Shown here: positions 36,846 through 50,482 of the stretch, one piece after another
Numbering within the stretch: position 1 is the first letter of the stretch
Layout: each line of letters starts with the position of its first letter
Origin: Flaccisagitta enflata
Taxonomy: Eukaryota > Chaetognatha > Sagittoidea > Aphragmophora
Assembly: GCA_965153355.1 (NCBI GenBank)
Contig: OZ231127.1
Coordinates: forward strand, 84,878,001-84,942,000
Length of the DNA: 64,000 nucleotides
Reading direction: 5' to 3'
Notes under the pieces: model-generated
What the model was told of the DNA's origin: nothing
Databases searched by the model: none
The model's input: only the letters and a program-made list of their open reading frames with translations
Program-made: the position numbers and the translations under genes

Positions 36846-37110
36846 ATGAAAAAAGAAGAAGCAGAAGATAAAGAAGAAGATGAAGAAGAAAAAGAAGAAG
36901 AAAAAGAAGAAGAAGAAGAAGAAGAAGAAGAAGAAGAAGAAGAAGAAGAAGAAGAAGCAGAAGCAGAAGCAGAAGCAGAAGCAGAAGAAGAAGAAGAAGA
37001 AAAAGAAGAAGAAGAAGAAGAAGAAGAAGAAGAAGAAGAAGAAGAAGAAGAAGAAGAAGAAGAAGAAGAAGAAGAAGAAGATGAAGAAGAAGATGAAGAA
37101 GAGGGAGAAG
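36846..37110. repeat. (GAA)n microsatellite
   Basis: A GAA tract with a GCAGAA block at 36956-36986. Confidence 0.95.
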
Positions 37111-37396
37111 GGAAAGAAAAGAAAAGAAGAAGAACAACAAGAAATAGAAAGGAAATAGTAAAAGAAAAGGACAAAAGGAAGAAAAAAAAAAGAGAAGAAA
37201 AAAAAGAAGCAGTCAACGGAAAACAAGAATATCAGTGAATAGAAAATACATAAAAGGGAAAAAGATAGAGGAAAGGAGAGGAGGGGAAAAAAAAGAGGAA
37301 GAAGAAAAAACGAAGATGTAAAAAGAATGGAGGCGAAATTCCGAGAGTCAATATTTCTATATCTAAAATCTTCCATTACGACCGTGATAAAGGGAC

Positions 37397-37752
37397 GTGC
37401 GTGCCATTGTGCATGCCTATGCGCGTGCCTATGTACATGCTATTGTGCGTGCCATTGCGTGTGCCCCTGTGCGTGACATTTGTGCGTGCCATTGTGCGTG
37501 CCATTGTGCGTGCCATTGTACGTGCCTATGCGCATGCCTATGTACATGCTATTGTGCCTGCCATTGTGTGTGCCCCTGTGCGTGCCATTTGTGCGTGCCA
37601 TTGTGCTTGCCATTGTGTATCCCTATGCACGTGCCTATGCGCGTGCCTTTGTACATGCTATTGTATGTGCCAGTGCACGTGCCCCTGTGCGTTCCATTTG
37701 TGCGTGCCATTGTGCGTGCCATTGTGCGTGCCAGTGTGCGTGCCCATGTATG
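37397..37752. repeat. 12-bp minisatellite (GTGCGTGCCATT), left part
   Basis: About 30 units of GTGCGTGCCATT / CCTATGCGC type. The array resumes at 39720 in the same orientation after the foldback element. Confidence 0.85.
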
Positions 37753-39719
37753 TTAGCATGGGGGATCATGGCAAAGAATGGTCAGATCCTTTATGTTCAG
37801 GAGATGTGCGCACCATTTCATGGTATAATGCACCAAAAAATATTTGGAGGTCGTCCGATGTCGGGAAGATGGCGCCGCCACCCCCCCCCCCCCAAATAAA
37901 GTGGTGGTGATGGAACAAATCTTGTTGTTTAAGGTCATTTTGACCTCGAAATTGGGCCACTTTGCCTTAGAAAAATGACAATAAATCCATGAGATTATAA
38001 AATTAGCGCTCAAGACCTAACCAGTGGTGCAATCTGCATGTTACTATCATAACCAGCCAAACTGGCCTAACACCCAACCAGCCTACCAGCCTAAAAGTGA
38101 AAACCGTGCAAAACTTTGGCATTTTTCAACCGATTAGGTTGAAACTTGGTATGTGGTCTCTGACTGGAAGGACTCCACGTATGAATTCGATTTGTAAAGA
38201 TTTTAACATGCTAACCGGCCAAACTGGCCTACCACCCAACCAGCCTACCAGCTTAAAAGTGAAAAACATGCATAACTTTGGCATTTTTCAATTGATTTGG
38301 TTGAAACTTGGTATGTAATCTCTGACTGGAAGGACTCAACATATGAATTCGGTTTATAAAGATTTTAACATGCTAACCGCCCAAACCGGACTACCACCCA
38401 ACCAGCCTACCAGCCTAAAAGTGAAAAACATGCATAACTTTGTCATTTTTCAATTGATTTGGTTGAAACTTAATATAAAGTCTTGAAATGGAAGGACGCA
38501 ACATATGTATTTGATTTGTTAAGATTTTAGCATGCTAACCCACCAAACTGGCCTACCACCCAACCAGCCTACCAGCCTTAAAATGAAAAACCTGCATAAC
38601 TTTAGCATTTTTGAAACAATTTGGTTGAAACTTGGTATGTAGTGTCTAGATGGAAGGACTCAACATATAGATTTGATTTTTAAAGATTCTAGCATGCTAA
38701 CCGGCCTACCACCCAACCAACCTACCACCTTCAAAGTGATAAATAAGCTTAACTTGAACAACTTTTAATCAATTTGGTTAAAACTAAAAACTTGGTATGC
38801 AGACTCAAAATGAAATGACTCGATGTATGTATGCAACCAAAGCAGCTTACCTCTCAACCACTTGTTTGACAACGCCATTTGACAACGCCGTTTGACAATG
38901 CCAAATTGATTGAATATTGTTCAAGATATGCACATTTATCACTTTGAAGGTGGTAGGTTGGTTGGGTGGTAGGCCGGTTAGCATGCATCTAGAGACTACA
39001 TACCAAGTTTCATCCAAATTGGTTGAAAAATGTCAAAGTTATGCAGGTTTTTCACTCTTAGGCTGGTAAGCTGGTTGGGTGGTAGGCTGGTTTGGTTGGT
39101 CAGCATGCTAAATCTTAACAAATCAAGTACATATGTTGAGTCTTTCCATTTCAAGACTTTATACTAAGTTTCAACCAAATCAATTGAAAAATGACAAAGT
39201 TATGCACGTTTTTCACTTTTAGGTTAGTAGGCTAGTTGGATGGTAGTCCGGTTTGGCCAGTTGGCATGCTAAAATCTTTATGAATTGAATTTTTATGTTG
39301 AGTCCCTCCATTCAGAGACTACATACCAAATTTCAAACAAATCAATTGAAAAATGCCAAAGTTATGCATGTTTTTCACTTTCAGGCTGGTAGGCTGGTTA
39401 GGTGGTAGGCTGGTTTGGCCATTTATGATAGACACATGCAGATTGCACCACTGGTTAGCTATTGAGCTCTAGTTTTATAATCTCATGTTTTTTTTTGTCA
39501 TTTTTCTAAGGCAAAGTGACCCAATTATGAGAGCAAAATGATCTTTAACAACAAAATTTGTACCACCACCACCACTTTACTCAGGGGGGGGTGGCGGCGC
39601 CATCTTCCCGACATTGGACGACCTCCAAATTTTTTTTGGTGTATTATACCATGAAATGGTGCGCACATCTCCTGAACATAAAGGCTCTGACCATTTTTTG
39701 CCATGAACCCCCGTGCTAA
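37753..39719. mobile_element. 1.97-kb foldback element with tandem repeats in its arms
   Basis: Ends TTAGCATGGGGG and CCCCCGTGCTAA are inverted with one mismatch. TGTATG flanks both sides (37747-37752 and 39720-39725). Each arm holds a unique ~280-bp outer segment, for example CACCATTTCATGGTATAATG paired with CATTATACC-type sequence, and then several ~135-bp units with ACCCAACCAGCCTACCAGCC and ATAACTTTGGCATTTTTCAA. Units are inverted between arms, with the centre near 38870. No coding frame is present. The structure recalls Drosophila FB or Galileo elements by form only. Confidence 0.8.
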
Positions 39720-40265
39720 TGTATGTGCCATTGCGTGTGCGCCCTTGTGCATGCCTATGTGCACGACCACTTATTAGGTACATGCCCATGTGTATTCTTT
39801 TTGCATGCCCATGTCACCATGTGTATTCCCCTGTACGTTCCCCTGTTTGTACCATTGTGTGTGTGCCAATGTGTGTGCCAGTGTCTACACCTAGTTAGTA
39901 AGTATGTTCTTTTTGCATTCCAATGTGAGCTCCTAGTGCATTACCATGCTTGTGCCATTCTGTGTGCGCCTCCATCCATACTTACATGTGTGCCATTCTA
40001 TGTGCTTATGTGTATGCCTATGTAATTGCGGTCATTTCCTGCATATTTGCGTCTCTACATGTCTATGCCTATGCCTATGTACGTTTGTTATTGCGTGCCC
40101 AAGCGCGTGCCCATTAACGTGCCCATGCGCGTGCCCAAGTGCGTGTCCATGCGCGTGCCCATGCGCGTGCCCATGCGCGTGACCATGCGCGTGCCCATGT
40201 GGGTGCCCATGCGCGTGTCCATGCGCATGCCTATGTGCTTGCCTTTGTGAATGCCCCTGTTCGTG
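39720..40265. repeat. 12-bp minisatellite (GTGCCCATGCGC), right part
   Basis: Degenerate near 39720-40090 and regular GCGCGTGCCCAT units at 40090-40265. Same orientation as 37397-37752, so the foldback element split one array. Confidence 0.85.
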
Positions 40266-40359
40266 CCACACTCAGGGAATGCGAAAATGAAATAATGGAG
40301 AATGAAATGGAAAGTTAAAGAAGGAGGATAGAGTTACGGATAGAAAGAATAACAATGAA

Positions 40360-40610
<251 letters not shown>

Positions 40611-40793
40611 AAAAACAAAGGAAAAGAAAGGTTGATAACCGGGGAAAAAAAGGAATTGGTCTTAGACTTGATCGAAATAGCGTCTTGGTCGGGGGAGGGG
40701 GGGGAGTCGCAAAAGCTCATAAACTGGAGAATAACGTGCGTAAAATTCGCTTGGCAGAGTACAGAGATTACCTCCCGAATCCCTGACTTGGAT

Positions 40794-40796
<3 letters not shown>

Positions 40797-40889
<93 letters not shown>

Positions 40890-41007
40890 AAGACAGAGAC
40901 ATAGAGACAGAGACAGAGACAGAGACATAGAGACAGAGACAGCGACAGAGACAGAGATAGAGAGACAGAGAGAGGCAGAGAGAGGCAGAGAGAGGCAGAG
41001 AGAAGGA
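40797..41007. repeat. (GA)n and GAGACA repeats
   Basis: A GA tract to 40887, then GAGACAGAGACA. The preceding 40711-40785 contains coding-like KLENNVRKIRLAEYRDYLP in one frame, but no splice sites tie it to a gene. Confidence 0.9.
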
Positions 41008-41083
41008 AAAGAAGAGAGATTTAAGCATATACTCAAGACGAAGACACAGTATCAGAAAAGAGCAACGTCCGCGCGAGGCCAAG

Positions 41084-41470
<387 letters not shown>

Positions 41471-41544
41471 CATAGAGAGAAAGAGAGAGAAACAAACAGA
41501 GAAATAGACAGACAAACAGACGGATAGACAAACAGACAGAGACA

Positions 41545-43380
41545 CAAAGAATAACTAGTCAGTGAGGGTTCACAAGGCCCCTGTTCCTTTTACTTCAGTT
41601 TGGGTATACGTATGAAAGTTGAAACAACATCGCCCTTATAAAAGGAGGCCAGAATTCTCCAATTAACAATATACCGGTATAGTGAAGGATATCGTTCCAT
41701 TTGTGAAAGTCGGCTGAAAAGAGGTAAAGTAGATAATCGTAGAATTTCTCTTGCTAAATAAGAAGAAGCCTCGTTTAGTTATTTGTCGTATCCTTACAAG
41801 CTTGTAACTCTGTCACAGAGAATACAGATGGAAAGACATTAGATATGGGAAAAATTGCTTTGTAATTACTGGTTGATCACTAAGTAGGGGGCGTTATCAG
41901 CGGGGGTAAAAAAGCTCGCTCGAAAAAGATTTTTAGCAATTTGACTAAAGTGAGGATGCTGAATAAAACTGTGGAAATCAAAAGTCTTCAGCATTACTCG
42001 TTTTGATGTTTTACAAACTTTTTTCTTCGAAAAAGTGGGAAAAAAAGGTAACACTTATTTTACGACTTCTTTCTAAAACTCATCTCCACCGACACTTTCA
42101 CCAAGTCAGAGTTAGCTTTGCAATGTATCATTACGCGTTGAGAAAGAGAGACAGACTGGCTAAAACCAACAAGTAAATTGACGGACAGATGAGATGATAC
42201 GCAGACAATCCATTACTACTCCTAAAAAGGGTGTGACCGCATGCTGCAGTCAGTGCGACGCAATTTGGCGCCGCGTAAAAAAAAGTTTATGTGAAAGGTA
42301 ATTCATGTGCGTAACTAAAGCTAAAATTCTTTTATTTGCTTGGTTAAGGGCGATCTCTGGACGTTGCCGGGCCACCCGACAAGGGCAAGAGACCGTCCTT
42401 GATCAAGCCTTTCAGATTTATTACGTGATACGCAACAAAAGGACGTGTTCAAGGGGGACATCGCGTCACGTTGGAAGTAGAGTTCTCTCCTGAGAGCTCT
42501 CCCAACTCACTCCTTATTTAAAAGAAGAACCCCCACGCTTGACTTTTTTATCACCACCGATTCGTGTTAAAACAAAACAATCAGTAAAAACAATCCAAGA
42601 ATTTCACTCGAATTTGTTCAAAGTAAAAAAAAAAACTCATGATTGAAAACTCTCGAATTACAAAGAAAAATAGAATAAAAGAAACAATCTGTGTGTTCAT
42701 CGTCAAAATAATGTGACCGGACTTGATGAAAGCTTGGGCCCTGGCCCGAGATGCTGCCCGAGGCCTCGCGAGGCCTGAAATAAAAAGAAAATTCCCAAAT
42801 CATTAACGTGATGTATAATAGCGCTTTGCGAATTTCTACGCGGAGCTATTGCGCTGTCTTAAACATTTTACTATTTCTCTCTCAAGGCGTATCATTTTGC
42901 ATGACATTTATCTGCACTAGGTCTTCTCGATATATCAGTACATTGCATTGTCGTAGTCCCTTTCTAATCTTTTAATCTTATGCATGTATACAATAGCCAA
43001 CTCACACATCGGCCCGTCACTTGAATGCTGTTACTGTGCACAATTTGTTTTCCTTGATTATACGCAAAAAAAAAAAAAAAAAAAAAAAGGAAAAAGATGA
43101 TGAATAAATAAAAGATAAAAAAGGACTGACCGTTTGTAACTTACCTTAGTACACACCGTATATGATTAGTTGTAACTTTACTAGATCGCACGCTATAATC
43201 ATAGTTTCCACGTAGTATTGAATAAAATCAGCACATCACAAAGTATTGTTAGAATCTAGATCTCCCTATCAGAACAAGAACGAATGAATTAGTTTGTACA
43301 TAGGTATCACCCTGAATGATGCCTAGAATTCACTTATTAACTAGCACTAGAAGCTGCATGAAATATCACTTTTTCATTAT
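41545..43380. other. No recognised gene
   Basis: Single-copy-looking sequence with a poly-A run near 43067-43088. Short frames only. GAGGCCTCGCGAGGCCTGA near 42760 is a small palindrome. Confidence 0.45.
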
Positions 43381-43559
43381 CTCCTTTCTCAGGTTTTGAC
43401 CTCGCGCTGGCAATCCCTGAAGGCCGATCAGCCAAAGTCCGCCTCCCTCGATCCGTTTTGCCTTCGCCGACGCAGTCAAACTTCTGATGAACGCAGCGAT
43501 CTCTTTGATTCCAAATCTCCGGTTTTCCGACTCGGCCTTACCTTTGGACAGCCTCTTCT

Positions 43560-44130
43560 TCGATCAACACAGCATCTCCTTTGATCAACACCCGTGTCTC
43601 CTCTGATCAACACTGCGTCCCTTGATCAACACAGCGACTTCTTTGACCAACACCCACATTCCCGGTGGTCAACAGTGCCTCCTTTGATCAACATCGCGAC
43701 CTCTTTGATCATCTCACATCTCCTGTGATCAACAGTGCTTCCTCTGATCAACGCAGCCTCTCCTTTGATCAACACAGCCTCTCCATCGATCAACACAGCC
43801 TCTCCTTGGATTAACACAGTCTCTCCTTTGATCAACACGGCCTCTCCTTTGATCAACCCAGCCTCATCATCGATCAACATCATCTCCTGTGAACAACGGT
43901 GTTTCCTCTGATCAACGCAGCCTCTCCTTTGATCAACACAGCCTCTCCATCGATCAACACAGCCTCTCCTTTGATCAACACAGTCTCACCTTTGAAGGAC
44001 ACAGCCTCTCCCTTGATCAACACAGCCTCTCCATCGATCAACACAGCCTCTCCTTCGATTAACACAGCCTCTCCTTCGATTAACACAGCCTCTCCTTTGA
44101 TTAACACAGCCTCTTCTTCGATCAACAAAA
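43560..44130 (+). repeat. 21-bp monomer array upstream of ORF1
   Basis: About 27 units of CCTTTGATCAACACAGCCTCT-type sequence (unit shown as variants), ending within a few bases of the ORF1 start codon. By position it forms a 5' UTR and could act as a promoter like the 5' monomers of some mouse L1 families (inference by analogy). Many units contain TTGATCAA. Confidence 0.8.
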
Positions 44131-44967
44131 ATGGCCCAAGCCGTCGCCAACCAAGCTCTTGCCAAAGCCATTCAACTTGAGACGAAGCTGACTGAGGTTG
44201 AAACGAAGCTGAAGATTGCATCGATCGACGCTCTGGTTGTGCAGAAACGTGACCTGCTTGAGTCTCTGTGCAAACAATACGAAAACAATGTAAAGGTCCA
44301 TGGTCTAACTTATAATATCAAGGATTATAACAAGAAAAATGCAACACAACGTCGGGAATGGCGGGCCGAACAAGCCAGACGTGCCTTTATCGACACCAAC
44401 GTACTCAAGGAAGAAGATCTCTTCGCGCAGAATGATAATGGGAAAAAAGAACTTCGGCGGATCCTACGTGATGCGCATCCACTGGGAAAAGCCAACAATT
44501 CCGCCGTCATCTTCGCATTTACAGAGTCGTGGTTGGCCAACGAAATCAAAGAACGCGTCCGTAAAGGAGAGGGTTTGGAACTGACAAAAACGCGAACCCG
44601 ACAATCGGAAACCATCCGCATCACCTCTCATCTTCCACCCATCATCGACGCCCTCAGAAATGAGGGACTCAAATCACGACGCGCTCAAATCACCGCTTCC
44701 GGCGGAAAAAAGCGCATCATTTGCAACGAGTCGTTCAAGGCGCCGTGGATTACCCTTTACGAGATCGACGGCGATAAGAAAACGCCCATCCCATTCACCG
44801 TGGAAGATCGCCGCCTCGTCGACCCTGCCCGCTCTCTCGCTATCTACGCATCCAACGGCGTCCACACCTTCAAACCCTACCGCCTACTGACGGCTCAGGA
44901 AAAAACGGAGATCGCCGCGACCGTGACAACCGACGTCGTTCAGCCGGAGAAAATGGACATGCAATAG
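44131..44967 (+). CDS. Retrotransposon ORF1 protein, L1-ORF1p-like (278 aa)
   Basis: The start ATG 44131 sits in AACAAAAATGG. Residues 1-50 form a probable coiled coil (heptad-like KLTEVETKLKIASID). Residues 52-59, NNVKVHGL, resemble the first strand of an RRM, and 116-139, beginning HPLGKANNSAVIFAF, resemble the second RNP strand. Residues 145-215 look like the basic C-terminal domain (RQSETIRI, LKSRRAQITASGGKKR). In L1-type elements such proteins trimerise, bind the element's RNA and act as nucleic-acid chaperones (family knowledge). It lies 904 bp upstream of ORF2. No frameshift is present. The RRM call is by pattern and would need a profile search. Confidence 0.65.
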   Translation: MAQAVANQALAKAIQLETKLTEVETKLKIASIDALVVQKRDLLESLCKQYENNVKVHGLTYNIKDYNKKNATQRREWRAEQARRAFIDTNVLKEEDLFAQNDNGKKELRRILRDAHPLGKANNSAVIFAFTESWLANEIKERVRKGEGLELTKTRTRQSETIRITSHLPPIIDALRNEGLKSRRAQITASGGKKRIICNESFKAPWITLYEIDGDKKTPIPFTVEDRRLVDPARSLAIYASNGVHTFKPYRLLTAQEKTEIAATVTTDVVQPEKMDMQ

Positions 44968-45871
44968 ACTGCAATTTCTTCAAATCTCGGTAATGCTTCC
45001 ATAGTCACATTGATAAATCATTTATCTCTACACTTTTATGGGTTGGACTGTGCTTTTAACTTCTGTCACTTTGATTCCCGTTTGATATCATTTCGTCACT
45101 GATTCCCGTTTGATTTTATCTCCAAATGGCATTCCAAGCTGATTTGTGAAACTGTGCATCGAAATTCTGTTTTAACCATAGTCTATTCGATTTGTCTTTA
45201 ACATAGTCCACTCGATTTTTAATAATTCTGTGATCTATCAGATATTCGCTCTGATTCTCTGCCAAAAATCGCGCCTTTTATCCATAGTCTTTTTGATTCT
45301 CACCCATTGATTTATTACCATAGTCGATTCAATTTTTAAACATCTCGTGTTTTTATCCAGTCACTTGACTCACTGTATTCAACAAAACTGATGTTATTAT
45401 AAAAGAGATGTGTTTACACTAAAATGGGTTCATCTGTCCAATTTTCTAATCAATTGATAGAAGTTTTATCCCGGAATGTAAAGTCTCTAAAAAATAACTT
45501 AAATGAAAATGACTTTCATTAATCATCAATGATTACAATCATATAAATAGTATATAAATTATGACATAAGTAAACGGCTGTGAGTGAATTCTTTACTAGA
45601 TTAATCTAAAAAAATAAAAATAAAAAATAAAAAATAAAAATAAATAAAAAATAGAATAAAGTAAAAAAATTGTGTACCAACATTTTGAATAATAAGGAAA
45701 ATCTTAACTCATAAGTAAAATATGTTCTGCGTTCAGGAAATTAATTCATTGTAATTGATTTTAGTATCTGTTTTACTAGCCTCTCCAGACTAAAGGTAGC
45801 TTCTCCTGGGACCTGGGCCCTCCACACTTTCCCTTCTTAGTCCGCCTCAAGTTAGAATTGGTACCCTTTGA
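44968..45871 (+). other. Spacer between ORF1 and ORF2
   Basis: It holds degenerate repeats of CATAGTC...TTCGATTTTT (45175-45350) and an A-rich block (45606-45670). A GC-richer stretch CTCCTGGGACCTGGGCCC lies just before ORF2. No open frame bridges the two ORFs, so ORF2 would need reinitiation, its own promoter, or a separate element. Confidence 0.6.
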
Positions 45872-48800
45872 ATGACAGATGATGAGCTCACTATCCCGGA
45901 TGTCTTAGCTGATAATCAGAAGAACTTCTGCAGTGTGTTTACGTGTGTCGACGATGAAGATGAGGCACTTAATTTCACCCTTAGTGACAGTTTGTACTAC
46001 ACAGAATCAGAATTTGTAGAATTGATAGGAAGTAGGAACGTTAGGAATAGTCAGAACCTCACTATACTCTCACTGAACATAGCTAACCTTTTATCCAAAC
46101 TGAGATCCCTGAAGGTATTTGTCAATAACATCACAACAACAGCTAATAAGCCAGACTTGATAGTAGTAGTAGAAACGCACTTGAACAAAACTATTAACGC
46201 TGGCTACACTGAATCTGAACTGAAATTGATTTTGCCTGGCTATGAATTTTTCCACAAAGACCGTACTAACAAGCGAGGAGGCGGCGTTGGTATCTTCATT
46301 AGCAATGAACTTTCTAGTAAAGCAAAGATAGTTGAACAAATCAAATTTACAGAAGAAAACTTTGAGAATATTATTATACAGATTCCAAATGCTATCTCTA
46401 GAACACCCTATGGTCGGAAAAAAGATCTTATTATAGCCGCTATATACCGACAGCCCAACGGCTCCAACTTTGACGAATTTAATCAAGAATTAGAAAAACT
46501 ACTAAGAAAATTTGACAAAGGAAATAATGAGATCATACTAGCTGGTGATATGAACCTAGACCTTCTTAAATATGAAAATCACCTACCAACAGCCAACTAC
46601 ATCGATTTAGTCATAAGCCATAAACTGCTGCCTAGAATTGTTAGACCAACAAGGATTAAAAAACAAAGTGCCACACTAATTGATCACATATTTACTAGGG
46701 AAGGAAACGTTTTGGTCAGTGGCATTATAAACACCGAGATAGCTGGAAACAGTGGATACACTGATCACCTTCCAACCTTCACTGTACTTGAGGCTAGCAT
46801 AGAGAAAAATAGAAAGAAACAGCTAGTAACTAAATCATTCTTCACAACCTCAGGCAATCAAGAAAGGCAAAACAGGCTAAGAACAGAAAACTGGAATGAT
46901 GTATTTGAACAGAATGATCCAAATATAGTATACAACATGCTTCAACAAAAATATAGCTATCACTACAATGAAACTATAACAACTAAGACGTTCAAAAAAG
47001 GATCAAATTGTCACTACCGTGAACCCTGGATGAACATGGAGATTCTAGCAGACATAAGACGAAGAGATAGACTAGCAAAACAAAAACACAGACGCAATGA
47101 CTATAAGAAATTGAGAAATGAAATTGTATCAAAAATTCGAAAAGCAGAAAAACAATATCTTAGCCAAAAAATTTCTGAATGTTATGGAGATATAAAAGGA
47201 CACTGGAATATCATTAAAAAAGCAACAAACAAATTAAGCAATAAAGAAGACACAACAACTGAATTTTTTCATAATGGATCTATGATAAATGACTCTCAGA
47301 CTAATGCCGACAACATTAACTCATATTACGCCAAAATAGGACCTGAGACAAATGAAAGTGTCGGGAAACCTAAGCATGACTCCCTCCACTATCTCCACAA
47401 GCATTCTGTCAAAAATTCAAATTCTCTTCTACTGAGTGATGTTACCCATGAGGAAGTGAAAGAAGTATGCAAAAAATTCACTCCTAAGACCAGCACCGAC
47501 CCCAATGGCTTTCAGCAAAATATTGTTCTTAGTGACATAGACATAATTGCGCCAGTACTAGCTCATCTAGTTAACTGCTCCCAAAAGAGCGGAATATTTC
47601 CAGATAATGGTAAAATAGCAAGAGTCATCCCAGTTTACAAGCTCAAAGGTGACAAACACTTATATGAAAACTACAGGCCAATATCACTGCTACCAATCTT
47701 CTCTAAAATCATTGAGCGCCTCATTTACAACAAGCTTTTTGATTTCCTGGTCCGTTATGAAATACTTTTTGAATCACAATATGGTTTTCGCTCAGGACAC
47801 AATACCACCCATGCTACATTAGACTTCATTAAATCCATAGAAGAAACGATTGAACAGGGCCACTTCGCAATAGGTGTCTTTTGTGACTTGAGTAAGGCCT
47901 TCGACACCCTGAATCATACTATACTACTAAGCAAACTTGAGCATTATGGAATACGGGGGAAAGCATTAGACTGGTTCAATTCGTACCTGAGCAATCGTTA
48001 TCAATATGTAGAATTACATGGATGCAAAAGTTCTGCACTACCTCTAAAAACAGGCGTACCGCAAGGAAGCATATTAGGCCCACTATTGTTCCTTATCTAC
48101 ATCAATGATCTTCCAGCAGCTGCTGACCTAAAATGTGTAACTTTTGCTGACGACACAAACCTACTAATCACAGGCAATGACCTAGATCAACTCGAGTCTA
48201 CACTAAATCAGGAACTTGAAGGTATAAATGATTACTTTAAAGCTAACCAACTTAAGCTTAACCCAAAGAAAACCAAAACGGTAATATTTAGAAGGAAATC
48301 ACTCCCAAGTAGCCAGAAACAGCTAGAAATCCATCTTGATGGTGTCAAGCTTAATGTTGATGAGGCAGCGCAATTTTTAGGTATTACAATAGATAGTACA
48401 TTGAGCTGGGATCACCACTGCACAAATGTTGCCAACAAAATATCTCGTAGCAACGGTGTTATCAACCGGGTCAAAAAATTATTACCTCCACCCACCCTAA
48501 AAATTCTGTACCACTCATTTATCCAACCCCACCTAATGTATGGCCTACCCGCATGGGGGGGATGCATTGCTCAAAATAAAAAAAGAATCATTAACATACA
48601 AAAAAGAGCTATACGGACAATCACTAAATCCTATTTCTCGGCTCATACTGAGCCTAGAATGAAACAACTGGGCTTACTTAAATTTGAAGACCTCTATACA
48701 CAGCAATGCTTGTTACTTACACATGACTGCTACTACAAACGAGCACCAAAAAAAATTCAGAGTCTCTGTTGTAACCAACATATTTCCAACTATAGCCTCA

Positions 48801-49036
48801 GAGGACAAGGGCAAAACCCACTTGATCTCAAAACATCTAACTTCAGATCTAGAGCTGCGTCCAATAGCTACAGAGCAAATGGCCCCGTACTCTGGAACAA
48901 ACACCCAGATGATCTTAGAATGATTCAACAAAAACATTTGTTTAAAAATAAGACAAAACAACATCTTCTCAATAAATACGAACATAAAAGTAGTTGTACA
49001 AATCCTCGATGCAGGGATAAATCACATCACAAATAA
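45872..49036 (+). CDS. Retrotransposon ORF2: endonuclease + reverse transcriptase (1054 aa)
   Basis: Residues 64-305 form an apurinic-type (EEP) endonuclease: LSLNIAN (Asn 70), VVVETHLN (Glu 101), IYRQPNG, LAGDMNLD (Asp 226, Asn 228), LIDHIF and YTDHLP (Asp 298, His 299). Residues ~540-830 form the reverse transcriptase: NYRPISLLP, QYGFRSGHNTTHA, FCDLSKAFD (Asp 672), GVPQGSILGP (728-737) and FADD (Asp 760-761). The C-terminal part carries the usual NxxQKRAIR-type region (NIQKRAIRTI). There is no RNase H domain. All expected catalytic residues are present, so it looks competent for target-primed reverse transcription. The Met at 45872 is the first in frame. The length is normal for this group. 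Confidence 0.93.
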   Translation: MTDDELTIPDVLADNQKNFCSVFTCVDDEDEALNFTLSDSLYYTESEFVELIGSRNVRNSQNLTILSLNIANLLSKLRSLKVFVNNITTTANKPDLIVVVETHLNKTINAGYTESELKLILPGYEFFHKDRTNKRGGGVGIFISNELSSKAKIVEQIKFTEENFENIIIQIPNAISRTPYGRKKDLIIAAIYRQPNGSNFDEFNQELEKLLRKFDKGNNEIILAGDMNLDLLKYENHLPTANYIDLVISHKLLPRIVRPTRIKKQSATLIDHIFTREGNVLVSGIINTEIAGNSGYTDHLPTFTVLEASIEKNRKKQLVTKSFFTTSGNQERQNRLRTENWNDVFEQNDPNIVYNMLQQKYSYHYNETITTKTFKKGSNCHYREPWMNMEILADIRRRDRLAKQKHRRNDYKKLRNEIVSKIRKAEKQYLSQKISECYGDIKGHWNIIKKATNKLSNKEDTTTEFFHNGSMINDSQTNADNINSYYAKIGPETNESVGKPKHDSLHYLHKHSVKNSNSLLLSDVTHEEVKEVCKKFTPKTSTDPNGFQQNIVLSDIDIIAPVLAHLVNCSQKSGIFPDNGKIARVIPVYKLKGDKHLYENYRPISLLPIFSKIIERLIYNKLFDFLVRYEILFESQYGFRSGHNTTHATLDFIKSIEETIEQGHFAIGVFCDLSKAFDTLNHTILLSKLEHYGIRGKALDWFNSYLSNRYQYVELHGCKSSALPLKTGVPQGSILGPLLFLIYINDLPAAADLKCVTFADDTNLLITGNDLDQLESTLNQELEGINDYFKANQLKLNPKKTKTVIFRRKSLPSSQKQLEIHLDGVKLNVDEAAQFLGITIDSTLSWDHHCTNVANKISRSNGVINRVKKLLPPPTLKILYHSFIQPHLMYGLPAWGGCIAQNKKRIINIQKRAIRTITKSYFSAHTEPRMKQLGLLKFEDLYTQQCLLLTHDCYYKRAPKKIQSLCCNQHISNYSLRGQGQNPLDLKTSNFRSRAASNSYRANGPVLWNKHPDDLRMIQQKHLFKNKTKQHLLNKYEHKSSCTNPRCRDKSHHK

Positions 49037-50482
<1,446 letters not shown>

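Noticed and set aside
37397-37910. Cys-rich frame of 169 codons
   Set aside because: It is the 12-bp minisatellite read through, then crosses into the foldback element.
40032-40271. His/Gly/Ala repeat protein on the minus strand
   Set aside because: Translation of the GTGCCCATGCGC minisatellite.
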